From assembly GCA_023138835.1 (NCBI GenBank), contig JAGLOP010000012.1, forward strand, positions 1 through 64,000: 64,000 bases of DNA, read 5' to 3'. Source of the DNA: Arcobacteraceae bacterium (GTDB lineage: Bacteria; Campylobacterota; Campylobacteria; Campylobacterales; Arcobacteraceae). The translations under genes were made by a program, and so were the position numbers. The notes beneath the pieces are model-generated. The model saw only the letters and a list, made by a program, of their open reading frames with translations, did no database searches and was not told the DNA's origin. Below are positions 1-8,815 of this stretch, in pieces (the stretch's first letter is position 1; each line of letters opens with the position of its first letter).

Positions 1-159
1 GGCTTAAATTTTGGAATTCTTTTTTTTATACTCTTTTTACATATAAAGGATACAATTACTCTACTTTCTTATAATTTAAAAGTTAATTTTAGTTCTTAAA
101 GATATATTTAAGATAATAATAATAAACTTCATCTAATTTAAAACAAGGAAATATTTATT

Positions 160-888
160 ATGTACAATAGAGACTATTTATCTCATAACAATACTCAAGG
201 CGAAAAGTATTCACAAGATGAAGCATATGCTTCATCTTCGCACGTAGGAACCAGAGCTGATTTAATGACTTTTTTAAAGTCAACTTATCAACTTTTTGCT
301 AGTTCTCTTTTAGCTGCAACTGCTGGTGCATATATAGGACTAGATATGGTTAGCACCATTACAAGTTGGTACTGGGGATTAGTAATACTTGAGTTTGTAT
401 TTTTATTTGGGCTTTATGCCGTAAAAGATAAGCCGGGAATTAATTTGGCTGTTTTGTTTGGATTTACTTTCTTAAGCGGACTTACAATTACTCCTTTATT
501 AAGTAGTGTTTTTAATATGCCGGGTGGTGCATCTATTGTGGCTCAGGCATTTTTAATGACTTCAGTTGCTTTTGGCGGTATTTCAATGTTCGCTATGACT
601 ACTAAAAGAGATTTTAGTGGTATGGGTAAAATGTTGTTTATTGCTCTTATCATTTTAATAGTAGGTTCTGTAAGTAATATCTTTATAGGTTCATCTATAC
701 TTCAACTTGGTATTGCAATGGTTGGTGCTTTAGTATTTAGTGCATTCATACTATACGATACACAACAAATTATCAAAGGTGGATTCAGTACTCCAATTGA
801 AGCTGCAATTGCTTTATATATTGACTTCTTAAACTTATTTATCTCATTACTTCAAATCTTAGCTGCATTTAATAGTAGTGATGACTAA
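160..888 (+). CDS. BAX inhibitor-1/YccA family membrane protein
   Basis: This 242-aa protein has a polar N-terminal tail of about 45 residues followed by about seven hydrophobic segments, the layout of the BAX inhibitor-1 (TMBIM/YccA) family. The late segment with FILYDTQQIIKGG matches the conserved C-terminal family motif, whose acidic residues are part of the pH-sensitive calcium-leak site in studied homologues. It is predicted to sit in the inner membrane; the role in bacteria is unclear and may involve ion leak or FtsH-linked quality control. An RBS-like AAGGAAA lies just upstream of the ATG. It overlaps the next gene by 8 nt, so the two are probably co-translated. Confidence 0.9.
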   Translation: MYNRDYLSHNNTQGEKYSQDEAYASSSHVGTRADLMTFLKSTYQLFASSLLAATAGAYIGLDMVSTITSWYWGLVILEFVFLFGLYAVKDKPGINLAVLFGFTFLSGLTITPLLSSVFNMPGGASIVAQAFLMTSVAFGGISMFAMTTKRDFSGMGKMLFIALIILIVGSVSNIFIGSSILQLGIAMVGALVFSAFILYDTQQIIKGGFSTPIEAAIALYIDFLNLFISLLQILAAFNSSDD

Positions 889-1285
889 ACCAAATCTACG
901 ACTACTTGATGCCAATCTAAATAGACTTAGAGAAGGCATCAGAGTTGTAGAAGATATATTTCGATATATCTATAATGACAAACAAACCGCTTCAAAACTT
1001 AAAAGTTTGCGACATTTATCAAGACTGAAAAACTATACTGAGTTACTTAATAGCAGGGATATAAAAAATGATGTCCTTAAAAAATCAACTTTTAGTGAAC
1101 AATCAAGGGATGATTTGTCATCTATATTAATAGCTAATTTTAAAAGAGCTCAGGAAAGCAGCAGAGTACTTGAAGAGTTTACAAAGTTAATTTCAATTGA
1201 AGATAGTGAAAATTTTAAATATATAAGGTATGAACTTTATGATTTAGAAAAAGCTTTAATAAATATAACTTCAAACTCTAAATAA
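881..1285 (+). CDS. ThiD2-like thiamin-associated protein
   Basis: The start LRLLDANLNRLREGIRVVED is the signature of the ThiD2 domain, which in several bacteria is fused to the N-terminus of thiamine-phosphate synthase (ThiE). Here it stands alone at about 134 aa, as in many Campylobacterota, where it is often loosely annotated as thiamine-phosphate pyrophosphorylase. ThiD2 domains have been linked to phosphorylation of the HMP pyrimidine, but I see no separate kinase motif, so the activity is inferred. The track begins at a GTG one codon earlier; the ATG at 881 overlapping the previous stop (ATGACTAA) is the more likely start. Its 3' end overlaps the opposing bioC-like gene by 49 bp. Confidence 0.75.
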   Translation: MTKPNLRLLDANLNRLREGIRVVEDIFRYIYNDKQTASKLKSLRHLSRLKNYTELLNSRDIKNDVLKKSTFSEQSRDDLSSILIANFKRAQESSRVLEEFTKLISIEDSENFKYIRYELYDLEKALINITSNSK

Positions 1286-1947
1286 TTTAAATCATATTCT
1301 TTATATAGTTGCTTTGCTTCTTTATATGATAATATAGATTTACCACTTACTCCTGAGTTTTTAATATAATTAAACATCTCTTTTTTATTAGAAAATTCTA
1401 AATTATAATTAAATACTTCAAAATCACAAACTAAATATTCACTAAAACTTTTCTTTATAGTTTCCAGATTTAATATTGGTGAGTTTTGTTTAGTAATATC
1501 TTGAATTGATTTAAAAGTATTTGATGTAAATAATACTACATTAATCTCTTTTGTTACAGATATCAGTCTTTGAATTAATTTATCAATATCTTTTGACCAT
1601 TGAAGTGCTGATGAAGATAATACAATATCATATCTGTCATTTTTAATCTCATCATAAAAATCATCACTGTCAAAATCTTGACAACAAACTTCTAGGTTAG
1701 TTGCTTTTGGATGAATTTTACACATATCTTTTGAGCCGTCTATTGCTTTATAAAAATCAAATTCCCAATCAATATATTTAAAAACCTGCCCTGAACCACA
1801 ACCAAGTTCTAAAATTTTTTTTGGCTTTCCAACTATATCACGCACTAATGCTTTTGAAACAATTTGTTGAATTATATTATTGTTTCCATACTCTTGAGCA
1901 TATTTTGAAAATTGATTTTGAATAGAATTTGTAGACATAAAGTTCAT
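1237..1947 (-). CDS. bioC: SAM-dependent methyltransferase, BioC-like (malonyl-ACP O-methyltransferase)
   Basis: This is a class I SAM methyltransferase of about 236 aa. The SAM-binding motif I is visible as ILELGCGSGQVF, followed by an acidic residue at the end of strand 2 (KAIDGSKDM) and a motif IV-like YDIVLSSSALQW. The NxFSKYAQEYGNNNIIQ start and the SSSALQW segment resemble BioC, which methylates malonyl-ACP to prime pimelate synthesis for biotin. A bioF gene 5.4 kb away supports a biotin role, but the two are not in one operon. A second ATG three codons downstream (MSTNS) is an equally plausible start. It converges on and overlaps the ThiD2-like gene by 49 bp. Confidence 0.7.
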   Translation of the reverse strand: MNFMSTNSIQNQFSKYAQEYGNNNIIQQIVSKALVRDIVGKPKKILELGCGSGQVFKYIDWEFDFYKAIDGSKDMCKIHPKATNLEVCCQDFDSDDFYDEIKNDRYDIVLSSSALQWSKDIDKLIQRLISVTKEINVVLFTSNTFKSIQDITKQNSPILNLETIKKSFSEYLVCDFEVFNYNLEFSNKKEMFNYIKNSGVSGKSILSYKEAKQLYKEYDLNYLEFEVIFIKAFSKS

Positions 1948-2010
1948 TTTATCTTTATATTAGTAAAAATTAGATAAAATTCAAGCCATTTAGAATAATA
2001 GGAAAATAAT

Positions 2011-2346
2011 ATGACATCAACTTTATTAATAGTTCAATTTGTTTTAGCAATTTTAATTACAATTGTAATATTGCTTCAAAAGAGTTCAAGTATGGGATTA
2101 GGAGCTTACAGTGGAAGCAATGATTCAATGTTTGGGGCAAAAGGACCTGCTAATTTTTTAACTAAATTAACATTTATATTAGGTGTTGTACTTGTAATAA
2201 ATACAATCACTTTGGGATGGTTTTACAATCAAGAAAAGCAAAAAAGTGCGGTAGATAATGTAGAGATAAATACTCTTATACCACAGACTCCAGCATCTAT
2301 TTTACCAAAAGCTTCTTCTGCTCCCCAAGCACCGACTACAAAATAA
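2011..2346 (+). CDS. secG: preprotein translocase subunit SecG
   Basis: This 111-aa protein has two hydrophobic segments (about residues 4-22 and 52-70) joined by a glycine-rich cytoplasmic loop, LQKSSSMGLGAYSGSNDSMFGAKG, the hallmark of SecG. It is an accessory subunit of the SecYEG channel that aids SecA-driven export. The C-terminal tail is low-complexity and rich in Pro, Ala, Ser and Thr. It lies upstream of a polysaccharide deacetylase, frr and pyrE; secG near frr-pyrE is a recognised arrangement in Campylobacterota. Confidence 0.95.
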   Translation: MTSTLLIVQFVLAILITIVILLQKSSSMGLGAYSGSNDSMFGAKGPANFLTKLTFILGVVLVINTITLGWFYNQEKQKSAVDNVEINTLIPQTPASILPKASSAPQAPTTK

Positions 2347-2361
2347 TATTTAACTTTTAAT

Positions 2362-3324
2362 ATGAGATACCTACTTTTTTTAGTTATCTCATATTCATAT
2401 ATATTTGCAAATGCACATATATTTGTATATCATAGATTTGGTGATAACAATCATCAAAGTACAAATACTACAATCAAAGAATTAGAAAAAGAATTTGAAT
2501 ACTTTAAACAAAATAACTATACAGTCGTTCCTCTAAAAGATATTATACAAAAAATAAACAATAAAGAAGAAGTTCCAGAGAAATGGATAGCTCTTACAAT
2601 AGATGATGCTTATAAAAGCTTTTATACCTACGGCTTAGAGGTCTTTAAAAAATACAATTATCCTTTTACTTTATATGTATATGTTGAAGCAACGAATAAA
2701 AAATATGGTGACTTTATGACATGGGAAGAACTGAAAGTTGCATCAAAATATGGTTCGATTGGTCTCCACTCATACGGTCACCCTCACCTTACTCATTTAA
2801 CAAATGAAGAAATTTATCAAGACACAAAAAAAGCTCTTGATATTTTTACAAAAAAGATGGGTTATTCCCCTACAACTTATGCCTATCCTTATGGAGAATA
2901 TAATGAAAGAGTTCAAACTCAATTAAAGAAATTCAATTTTAATGCAATTTTAAACCAAAGTACCGGCTCTATTACAAAAGATACCGATACTCAAGATATA
3001 CATAGATTGGCACTTGTAGGTGTTGTAAATATTGAACAAAAATTACGATATAAAACTTTTGATGTTCAATGGATAGCCCCATTTGAATTCCCAAAAGATG
3101 GTATTTTAAAACAAATCAAAGCAAAAGTAGATCCAAAATACAAAAAACTAAAACTTTATATTACGGGTGAGGGATGGAGAGATATAAAAGTAAATAATGG
3201 TATAATCGACATAAAATTAAATATCTATCTGAAAAAAGCACGAACTAGGGTTATGCTTGGTTCAAATGTATTTAATATCTCAAATAATATAATTATAAAA
3301 CAAAGGAAAACTAATGGTAAATGA
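2362..3324 (+). CDS. exported polysaccharide deacetylase family protein
   Basis: This 320-aa protein has an N-terminal signal peptide ([18 protein letters not shown]). The NodB homology domain follows: IALTIDDAY carries the motif 1 aspartates and [14 protein letters not shown] the H-(S/T)-x3-H motif 2 metal ligands. The later AYPYGEYNE segment fits motif 3. Such enzymes remove N- or O-acetyl groups from peptidoglycan or surface polysaccharides in the periplasm. The C-terminal 90 residues look like a small beta-rich domain of unknown role. It overlaps frr by 11 nt, so it is probably transcribed with it. The substrate cannot be read from sequence. Confidence 0.85.
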   Translation: MRYLLFLVISYSYIFANAHIFVYHRFGDNNHQSTNTTIKELEKEFEYFKQNNYTVVPLKDIIQKINNKEEVPEKWIALTIDDAYKSFYTYGLEVFKKYNYPFTLYVYVEATNKKYGDFMTWEELKVASKYGSIGLHSYGHPHLTHLTNEEIYQDTKKALDIFTKKMGYSPTTYAYPYGEYNERVQTQLKKFNFNAILNQSTGSITKDTDTQDIHRLALVGVVNIEQKLRYKTFDVQWIAPFEFPKDGILKQIKAKVDPKYKKLKLYITGEGWRDIKVNNGIIDIKLNIYLKKARTRVMLGSNVFNISNNIIIKQRKTNGK

Positions 3325-3871
3325 AATTTATGCTCAGACAAAAGAATCAATGGATAAGTCTTTAGAGGCTTTAAAAAGAGACTATGGAACACTTAGAACA
3401 GGTAAAGTAAACCCTGCTATTTTAGATAATATCACAATTGATTATTATGGAACACAAACAGCACTTTCACAAGTAGCAACTATTCTTTCTCCAGATGCAA
3501 CAACAATCAATATCTCTCCTTGGGAAAAGAACCTTGTAAAAGATATTGAACAAGCAATTGCCGCTGCTAATATTGGCGTTAATCCAAATAACAATGGAGA
3601 ATCTGTGCAACTATTCTTTCCACCTATGACAGTTGATCAAAGAAAAGAGAGTGCTAAAGGTGCTAAAGGTATGACTGACAATGCAAAAGTTGCTATTAGA
3701 AATATTAGAAAAAGTGCAAATGACAAAATCAAAAAACTTAACAAAGATAAAGAGATAAATGATGATGAAAGTAAAACTGCACAAGATGAAATTCAAAAAA
3801 TTACAGATTCATATGGGCTAAAAGCTGACGATACTTTTAAAGCAAAAGAAGCTGAGATATTAAAGGTATAA
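3314..3871 (+). CDS. frr: ribosome recycling factor
   Basis: At 185 aa this is the normal length for ribosome recycling factor, which acts with EF-G to split post-termination ribosomes. Family motifs are clear: [20 protein letters not shown] near residues 25-45, the [18 protein letters not shown] region, and the [15 protein letters not shown] helix near residue 140. An RBS (AAAGGA) lies about 7 nt before the ATG, inside the end of the deacetylase gene. pyrE follows after 4 nt, a tight frr-pyrE pair. Confidence 0.97.
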   Translation: MVNEIYAQTKESMDKSLEALKRDYGTLRTGKVNPAILDNITIDYYGTQTALSQVATILSPDATTINISPWEKNLVKDIEQAIAAANIGVNPNNNGESVQLFFPPMTVDQRKESAKGAKGMTDNAKVAIRNIRKSANDKIKKLNKDKEINDDESKTAQDEIQKITDSYGLKADDTFKAKEAEILKV

Positions 3872-3875
3872 TTCA

Positions 3876-4505
3876 ATGATGAAACAAAGTGAAATTAACA
3901 ATGTAGAACAAATTTATAAAGACTCATCTGCTTTGCTTGAAGGGCATTTTAAATTAAGCAGTGGAAATCATTCACAATTTTATTTACAAAGTGCAAAAGT
4001 TTTAGAAGATCCTAAAACTGCAAAGTTATTAGCTGAAGAATTAGCAAAACAAATTAAAGAAAGTGGAATCCAAGTTGATGCAATTTGTTCTCCTGCTTTA
4101 GGTGGTTTAATCGCAGGGTTTGCACTGGCAACTGCACTTGATGTAAGATTTATTTTTGCAGAGAGAGTCGATGGTGTGATGTCAATCAGAAGAGGTTTTG
4201 AAGTACAAGAAGGTGAAAAGTATATAATCTGTGAAGATATTATTACAACTGCAGGAAGTGCTTTAGAAGCAGCAAAACAAGTCGAAAAAGATGGTGGAGA
4301 GATTGTTGCATTTGCAGCACTTGCAAATCGAGGATTTTGTTCAAGAGTTGGTAGCAACAGTGAACAAAAAGAAAATTGTAAGTTGCCAAAAGATATGCCG
4401 CTTTTTGCTTTAGATGATTTTACATTTGAAATGTATGACCCTGATAATTGTCCATTATGTAAAGATGGTTCAATTGCATATAAACCAGGTAGCCGAGGTA
4501 ACTAA
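3876..4505 (+). CDS. pyrE: orotate phosphoribosyltransferase
   Basis: This 209-aa protein converts orotate and PRPP to OMP in pyrimidine synthesis. The PRPP-binding motif is seen as [17 protein letters not shown] near residue 115, preceded by [13 protein letters not shown] and the flexible [15 protein letters not shown] loop. The C-terminal segment has a pair of cysteines ([11 protein letters not shown]), as in the longer bacterial PyrE subgroup. Two tandem ATGs (3876 and 3879) are both usable. It follows frr closely and precedes an RDD gene by 4 nt. Another pyrimidine gene, pyrB, lies at 16.4 kb. Confidence 0.96.
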   Translation: MMKQSEINNVEQIYKDSSALLEGHFKLSSGNHSQFYLQSAKVLEDPKTAKLLAEELAKQIKESGIQVDAICSPALGGLIAGFALATALDVRFIFAERVDGVMSIRRGFEVQEGEKYIICEDIITTAGSALEAAKQVEKDGGEIVAFAALANRGFCSRVGSNSEQKENCKLPKDMPLFALDDFTFEMYDPDNCPLCKDGSIAYKPGSRGN

Positions 4506-4509
4506 CTAA

Positions 4510-5007
4510 ATGGCTAGATGGAGAGATGTAAAAAAAGGCAATATTAAAGACCCAGAACCCAGAAATAATCAAACTACCCATGAAAATGGAGACTTCAAGA
4601 TAAATGCAACTACTTTCACCCAAATTAAAGCTGTTATTACAGATTTATTTATGATAATAACTCCACTTATGTATATCTCAATATATTTACTTCTTGGAGG
4701 GAGAGAGGAATTTTCCCAAAATATGTTAACAGGCTGGGGTTATATTATAATACCATATTTTATTATTACCGTATTGTTTCTCGCAATAAAAGGGCAAACA
4801 CCGGGTCTAAAAGCGTATGAAATTAAACTTGTCAATACAAAAGACCATGGTGATATTAAAATATTTCAAGTTATCGTACGACAATTAGTATCTATATTTA
4901 CCACAATGAGTATTATTGGATTATTGTTGCCATTTTTCAGAAAAGACCACAGAACAATTCATGATATGCTTGCTTCAACAACTATTATTAAATTTCCAAA
5001 TAAATAG
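4510..5007 (+). CDS. RDD family membrane protein
   Basis: This 165-aa protein has a polar N-terminus of about 40 residues, then three hydrophobic segments. It shows the RDD family signature: a transmembrane helix with a conserved aspartate (KAVITDLFMIITPLMY), the GQTPGLKAYEIKLV loop, and a terminal FRKDHRTIHDMLASTTII motif. RDD proteins are small inner-membrane proteins, some implicated in ion transport, mostly of unknown function. It sits at the end of the frr-pyrE run with 4 nt spacing. Confidence 0.85.
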   Translation: MARWRDVKKGNIKDPEPRNNQTTHENGDFKINATTFTQIKAVITDLFMIITPLMYISIYLLLGGREEFSQNMLTGWGYIIIPYFIITVLFLAIKGQTPGLKAYEIKLVNTKDHGDIKIFQVIVRQLVSIFTTMSIIGLLLPFFRKDHRTIHDMLASTTIIKFPNK

Positions 5008-5024
5008 CTAATATACAACCATAA

Positions 5025-6101
5025 ATGCTATTTTTTAAATTAAGCGCATTTTATTTTTTTTATTTTGCTGCTGTCGGTGTATATGTAATATTCTTACCCA
5101 AAGTTTTACATGATATTGGATATTTGGCATCTGAGATTGGAATAGTTTTTGCCATTGCTCCACTTATGAGATTTGCAACTCCTTTTTTATTTTTAAAGCA
5201 TGTTAAATTAGACCAAAAACTTTTTAAGATTATATTATTATTTTCTGTTATTTCATCTGCATCTTTTTATATTACAATCACTGATTTTTATGCTTTTATG
5301 ATAAACAATGCTATTTTAGGGGTATGTCTTAGTGTACTTTTACCATATATAGAGATAATTGCATTAAAAGAATTAGGAAAGCAAAGGTATGGAAAGTCAA
5401 GACTTTTCGGCTCTATAGGATTTATGCTTATTGGATTAATTCTTGCAAAATTCTTAACAGTCCCGCAGATTGCACTTAATTATTATTTAGCAGCTACAAT
5501 CTTCACTGTAATCTTTTCATACTCTCTTTTGAAATATGATACAACTACTCATGATAACTTAAAAGAAGACAATAGTTTTTCTATTTTTAAATACTGGCCA
5601 TTCTGGTTAAGTTTATTTTTAATGCAAGTCAGTTTTGGTGGATTTTATAACTTCTTTACCATATATGAAACAGCACATGGAATTAGTTTAGAAACTACCA
5701 GTTATTTATGGGCATTTGGTGTTATATGTGAAATAGTTATGCTTTATTCTCAAGGTATTATTTTACAAAAAAATTTAATCAATATTATTAAATTCTCAAT
5801 ATTTGTCACGGCTATTAGATGGCTGCTATTATTCACATTTCCCGATAGTTTAACTATTGCTTTTATTTCACAGGGTATTCATGCTTTTAGTTTTGGTTTA
5901 TATCATAGTGCTGTGATAATTTATCTTTACTCTTTATATAAAAATAAACAGATAGCTCAACAATTTATGTTTGGTATTGCTTATGGTTTAGGAGGATTTA
6001 TCGGTGCGCTGATTGCCGGATGGACGTATGGAGAGTATCTCTTCCTTTATTCTGCTTTAATTACACTATTAGCATTACTTAGTTTATATAAATTAAAATA
6101 G
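5025..6101 (+). CDS. MFS transporter, PPP/LacY-like family
   Basis: This 358-aa protein has about eleven hydrophobic segments and is slightly short for a 12-helix major facilitator. The start (YFFYFAAVGVYVIFLPKVLHDIGYLASEIG) and the KSRLFGSIGF loop after helix 4 resemble the MFS_1-like group containing HcaT (3-phenylpropionate permease) and nucleoside/sugar symporters. Substrate unknown. It is 17 bp downstream of the RDD gene and its end nearly touches the converging response regulator gene. Confidence 0.75.
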   Translation: MLFFKLSAFYFFYFAAVGVYVIFLPKVLHDIGYLASEIGIVFAIAPLMRFATPFLFLKHVKLDQKLFKIILLFSVISSASFYITITDFYAFMINNAILGVCLSVLLPYIEIIALKELGKQRYGKSRLFGSIGFMLIGLILAKFLTVPQIALNYYLAATIFTVIFSYSLLKYDTTTHDNLKEDNSFSIFKYWPFWLSLFLMQVSFGGFYNFFTIYETAHGISLETTSYLWAFGVICEIVMLYSQGIILQKNLINIIKFSIFVTAIRWLLLFTFPDSLTIAFISQGIHAFSFGLYHSAVIIYLYSLYKNKQIAQQFMFGIAYGLGGFIGALIAGWTYGEYLFLYSALITLLALLSLYKLK

Positions 6102-6104
6102 ATA

Positions 6105-7361
6105 CTACTTTTTAGTTTTTAATTGCTCTTCTCTATGCGCTATCACATCTTTAAGATCTGCAATTATTTTGGTTTGTTTTGTTAACATTTCATTTATTCG
6201 CTCAATCTCTTTTCCTTTAGACATAATTTCTAATTGTAATGTAGTTATTGTATTCCTATATTCAGAAGACAAACTCTTGTTTTTTTTATTTTCGTCTGCT
6301 AAAGTCACTAATTTCTTTTGTGATTCTTGAAACATTTTTTGGTTTTTATCTTTTTCATATTTTAATTCATTTTCATAATGTGAAATCTGACTTTTTGCTT
6401 TTACCATTCTTTGTTTTTCCAAAGATAAAGAATCTCTCATTAATGATATATTTGAATAATCTGTAGATTTTAATTGTTGCTCAAGTTCCTTAATAGTATT
6501 TTGTAAATCCTGCTCTTTTTTTCGCTGCTCTTGAATACTGCTAATAACTTTTTGATGAAATTGCCTCTTTTTATTCTCTTCCTCTGTAATCAAAAATCTT
6601 ACTGCCATATATTCAATTACATTTTCTCCAGATTCGTCAAATACAGGAAATATATGTGCATTTACAACATAAGAGCTTCCATCTTTTGCTTGATTCTTTA
6701 TTTTTCCACGCCAAATATTTTTAGATCTTAAAGTATCCCATAAATCATCAAAAACTGATCTCGCAACTTCTGGATGCTTTACAATTCTTTGATTGGCTCC
6801 TATAAGTTCTTCCCTGCTATACCCTGAAACTTCACAAAATATATCATTTGCAAATATTATATTTCCATTTATATCTGTTCTTGATACAATAGCTACTTTA
6901 TTAATAATATCCAAATATCGTTCATTTTCTTTATGTGTATTTTTAATAATCATATCTTGATATTTTTGATGACAAATATCTTGAATTTGCAGCATTAATT
7001 CTTTAATTTGTAATGGCTTAACTGCATAATGTATTACATTTAATTTAATAGCCTCAAGAAAATGATGTGCTTCTACATGTGCACTGGTGATAACAAATGA
7101 TAAATGATAATCAAGCTTTCTTATATATGAAAGCATCTCTAATCCATTCATCTTTGGCATATTTATATCAGTTATAACCACATCAATCACAATACCGTCA
7201 GCTATTAGTTGTTTATATAAATCAAGCCCTTCTTGTCCGTTGGATGCAACAAAAACATCTTTAAAAAGTTTTTCAAATACATTTAATGTGGAGTTTTGTA
7301 TAACTTCATCATCTTCAACATATAAAATATTTATCTTTTTTAGTAAATCTTGATCAATCAT
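6105..7361 (-). CDS. response regulator-PAS-coiled-coil signalling protein
   Basis: This 418-aa soluble protein has three parts. Residues 1-125 are a receiver domain with the acidic pair in YVEDDE, the phospho-acceptor in VVITDINMPKMNG, and the conserved lysine in HYAVKPLQ. Residues about 140-270 are a PAS domain of the aerotaxis-sensor type (FANDIFCEVSGYSREELIG), which may bind FAD or another cofactor. Residues about 275-415 are a long charged coiled coil. No HD, GGDEF, EAL, kinase or DNA-binding output is present, so it probably works through protein contacts. Its ATG overlaps the stop of bioF (ATGA), indicating translational coupling. Confidence 0.8.
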   Translation of the reverse strand: MIDQDLLKKINILYVEDDEVIQNSTLNVFEKLFKDVFVASNGQEGLDLYKQLIADGIVIDVVITDINMPKMNGLEMLSYIRKLDYHLSFVITSAHVEAHHFLEAIKLNVIHYAVKPLQIKELMLQIQDICHQKYQDMIIKNTHKENERYLDIINKVAIVSRTDINGNIIFANDIFCEVSGYSREELIGANQRIVKHPEVARSVFDDLWDTLRSKNIWRGKIKNQAKDGSSYVVNAHIFPVFDESGENVIEYMAVRFLITEEENKKRQFHQKVISSIQEQRKKEQDLQNTIKELEQQLKSTDYSNISLMRDSLSLEKQRMVKAKSQISHYENELKYEKDKNQKMFQESQKKLVTLADENKKNKSLSSEYRNTITTLQLEIMSKGKEIERINEMLTKQTKIIADLKDVIAHREEQLKTKK

Positions 7362-8464
7362 AAGATTGATTGTATCTTATTATTTATTATTTTGCAAGTT
7401 TTAATAAGCTTATCTCGCTCTATATCTAGCTTTAATATCAACCGTAACATGGCTTTAGAAACAGTTGGTTGTCTAATTGCACCTAATAATAATTTATTAT
7501 TAATCAACTCTTTTTGTATTTGCATCACTTTTTTATTGTTATTTATTATAATTGGAACAATTAAACTTTGTGTATTTATATTAAGTAAACTTTGTATTAA
7601 CTGCTGATACTGTTGAATCTTATTTTTTATTTGTTTTTTATGTTTACTAATATATTTCAAACCACAATATGCCAAAGATATATCAAAATGAGATGGTGCT
7701 GTACTATATATAATTGGCTTTGCACGATTTTCTAAATATGATACAATATGCTTTGAAGCTAAAATATATGCTCCATAGCTGCCATAGGCTTTTCCTAAAG
7801 TTCCCATTTTGATATGATTTGATTTTGGCTTAATATTCCAATAATCAAACCAACCTGATAAATTTTTTCCAATTACTCCAGAACTATGTGCTTCATCAAC
7901 TATTAAAATTGCATTATGTTTATTGGCAATTTTTACAAACTGCTTCGGCGCAATATCACCGCCCATAGAATAAACACCCTCAATAGCGATTAAAATTCTG
8001 CCATTTACTTTTATTGACTTAATTTTATCTTCTAAATCCAAATAATCATTATGCTTAAAAAATACAACTTCACCTTGTACCAACTTAGCAGCTAATATTC
8101 CACTTGCATGATAATCTTCATCTATAAATAAAATATCACCTTTTCGCACCATTGACTCTATTAAAGCAATATTTGCTAAAAATCCACTTCCTACTACAAT
8201 ACCGGCCTCAAATTTATTTAATTTACATAATTTATCTTCAAATTTTTTATGAATTTTACTGTAACCGTTTACAATTATTGATGCTTTTGAAGAGTTTGAT
8301 TTTTCTTTCTTAACTGCTTTATATGCTTTTTTTAATATCTTTTTATTTGAAGCTAATCCCAAATAATCATTAGATGCCAAATCTATTAAATCATCTTTAT
8401 ATAAGTTTCTTTTACGAAATCTATTAACCTTTTTTAAAGCTTTTAATTCTTTTTCATAAAACAT
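7358..8464 (-). CDS. bioF: 8-amino-7-oxononanoate synthase (BioF)
   Basis: This 368-aa PLP enzyme belongs to the alpha-oxoamine synthase family. It shows DLASNDYLGLASN at the N-terminus, the LIVDEAHSSGVIG motif with the PLP-contacting Asp and His, and the Schiff-base lysine in MGTLGKAYGSYGAY. BioF condenses pimeloyl-ACP or -CoA with L-alanine in biotin synthesis. The C-terminus is slightly short relative to E. coli BioF (384 aa). A bioC-like gene is 5.4 kb away. It overlaps the response regulator gene by 4 nt and follows yraN after 18 nt. Confidence 0.88.
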   Translation of the reverse strand: MFYEKELKALKKVNRFRKRNLYKDDLIDLASNDYLGLASNKKILKKAYKAVKKEKSNSSKASIIVNGYSKIHKKFEDKLCKLNKFEAGIVVGSGFLANIALIESMVRKGDILFIDEDYHASGILAAKLVQGEVVFFKHNDYLDLEDKIKSIKVNGRILIAIEGVYSMGGDIAPKQFVKIANKHNAILIVDEAHSSGVIGKNLSGWFDYWNIKPKSNHIKMGTLGKAYGSYGAYILASKHIVSYLENRAKPIIYSTAPSHFDISLAYCGLKYISKHKKQIKNKIQQYQQLIQSLLNINTQSLIVPIIINNNKKVMQIQKELINNKLLLGAIRQPTVSKAMLRLILKLDIERDKLIKTCKIINNKIQSIL

Positions 8465-8482
8465 ATTTACTCCGCATAATAT

Positions 8483-8812
8483 TTATAAAGTGATATTTTC
8501 CAAATACTCTAACTCTTCTCCCGCAAAAATAATAGCATCAACACAATATGTAACATCAAGATTTTTAACTTTTAAATAATATTCAATACTTCGTAAAAGT
8601 TTATGTAGTTTATTTGGCGTTATATTGTAAACTGCTTCAAAACTATCTCCACTTTTCACCTCTACAAAGTGATAAACTTCATCTTTTGATGCTATGATAT
8701 CTATCTCTCCTAGTTTTTTAGCATAAAAATTTCTATCAATTATAGAGTAACCACTTGAAGATAAAAACTCTACGGCTTTATCTTCAAAATAATCTCCTTT
8801 TGATCTACTCAT
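8483..8812 (-). CDS. YraN/UPF0102 family nuclease-like protein
   Basis: This 109-aa protein shows the UPF0102 pattern GDYFEDKAVEFLSSSGYSIIDRNF, then GEIDIIASKDEVYHFVEVKSG. The E, D and ExK residues form a PD-(D/E)xK nuclease fold related to Holliday-junction resolvases. The biological role is not settled; a link to DNA recombination or repair is inferred from fold. It sits 4 nt downstream of the molybdoenzyme gene in the same direction, as part of the fdh-yraN-bioF-regulator run. Confidence 0.88.
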   Translation of the reverse strand: MSRSKGDYFEDKAVEFLSSSGYSIIDRNFYAKKLGEIDIIASKDEVYHFVEVKSGDSFEAVYNITPNKLHKLLRSIEYYLKVKNLDVTYCVDAIIFAGEELEYLENITL

Positions 8813-8815
8813 TTA

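Noticed and set aside
3980-4357. 125-aa minus-strand ORF opposite pyrE
   Set aside because: Shadow of pyrE with unnatural Ser/Ala-rich composition and no homology pattern.
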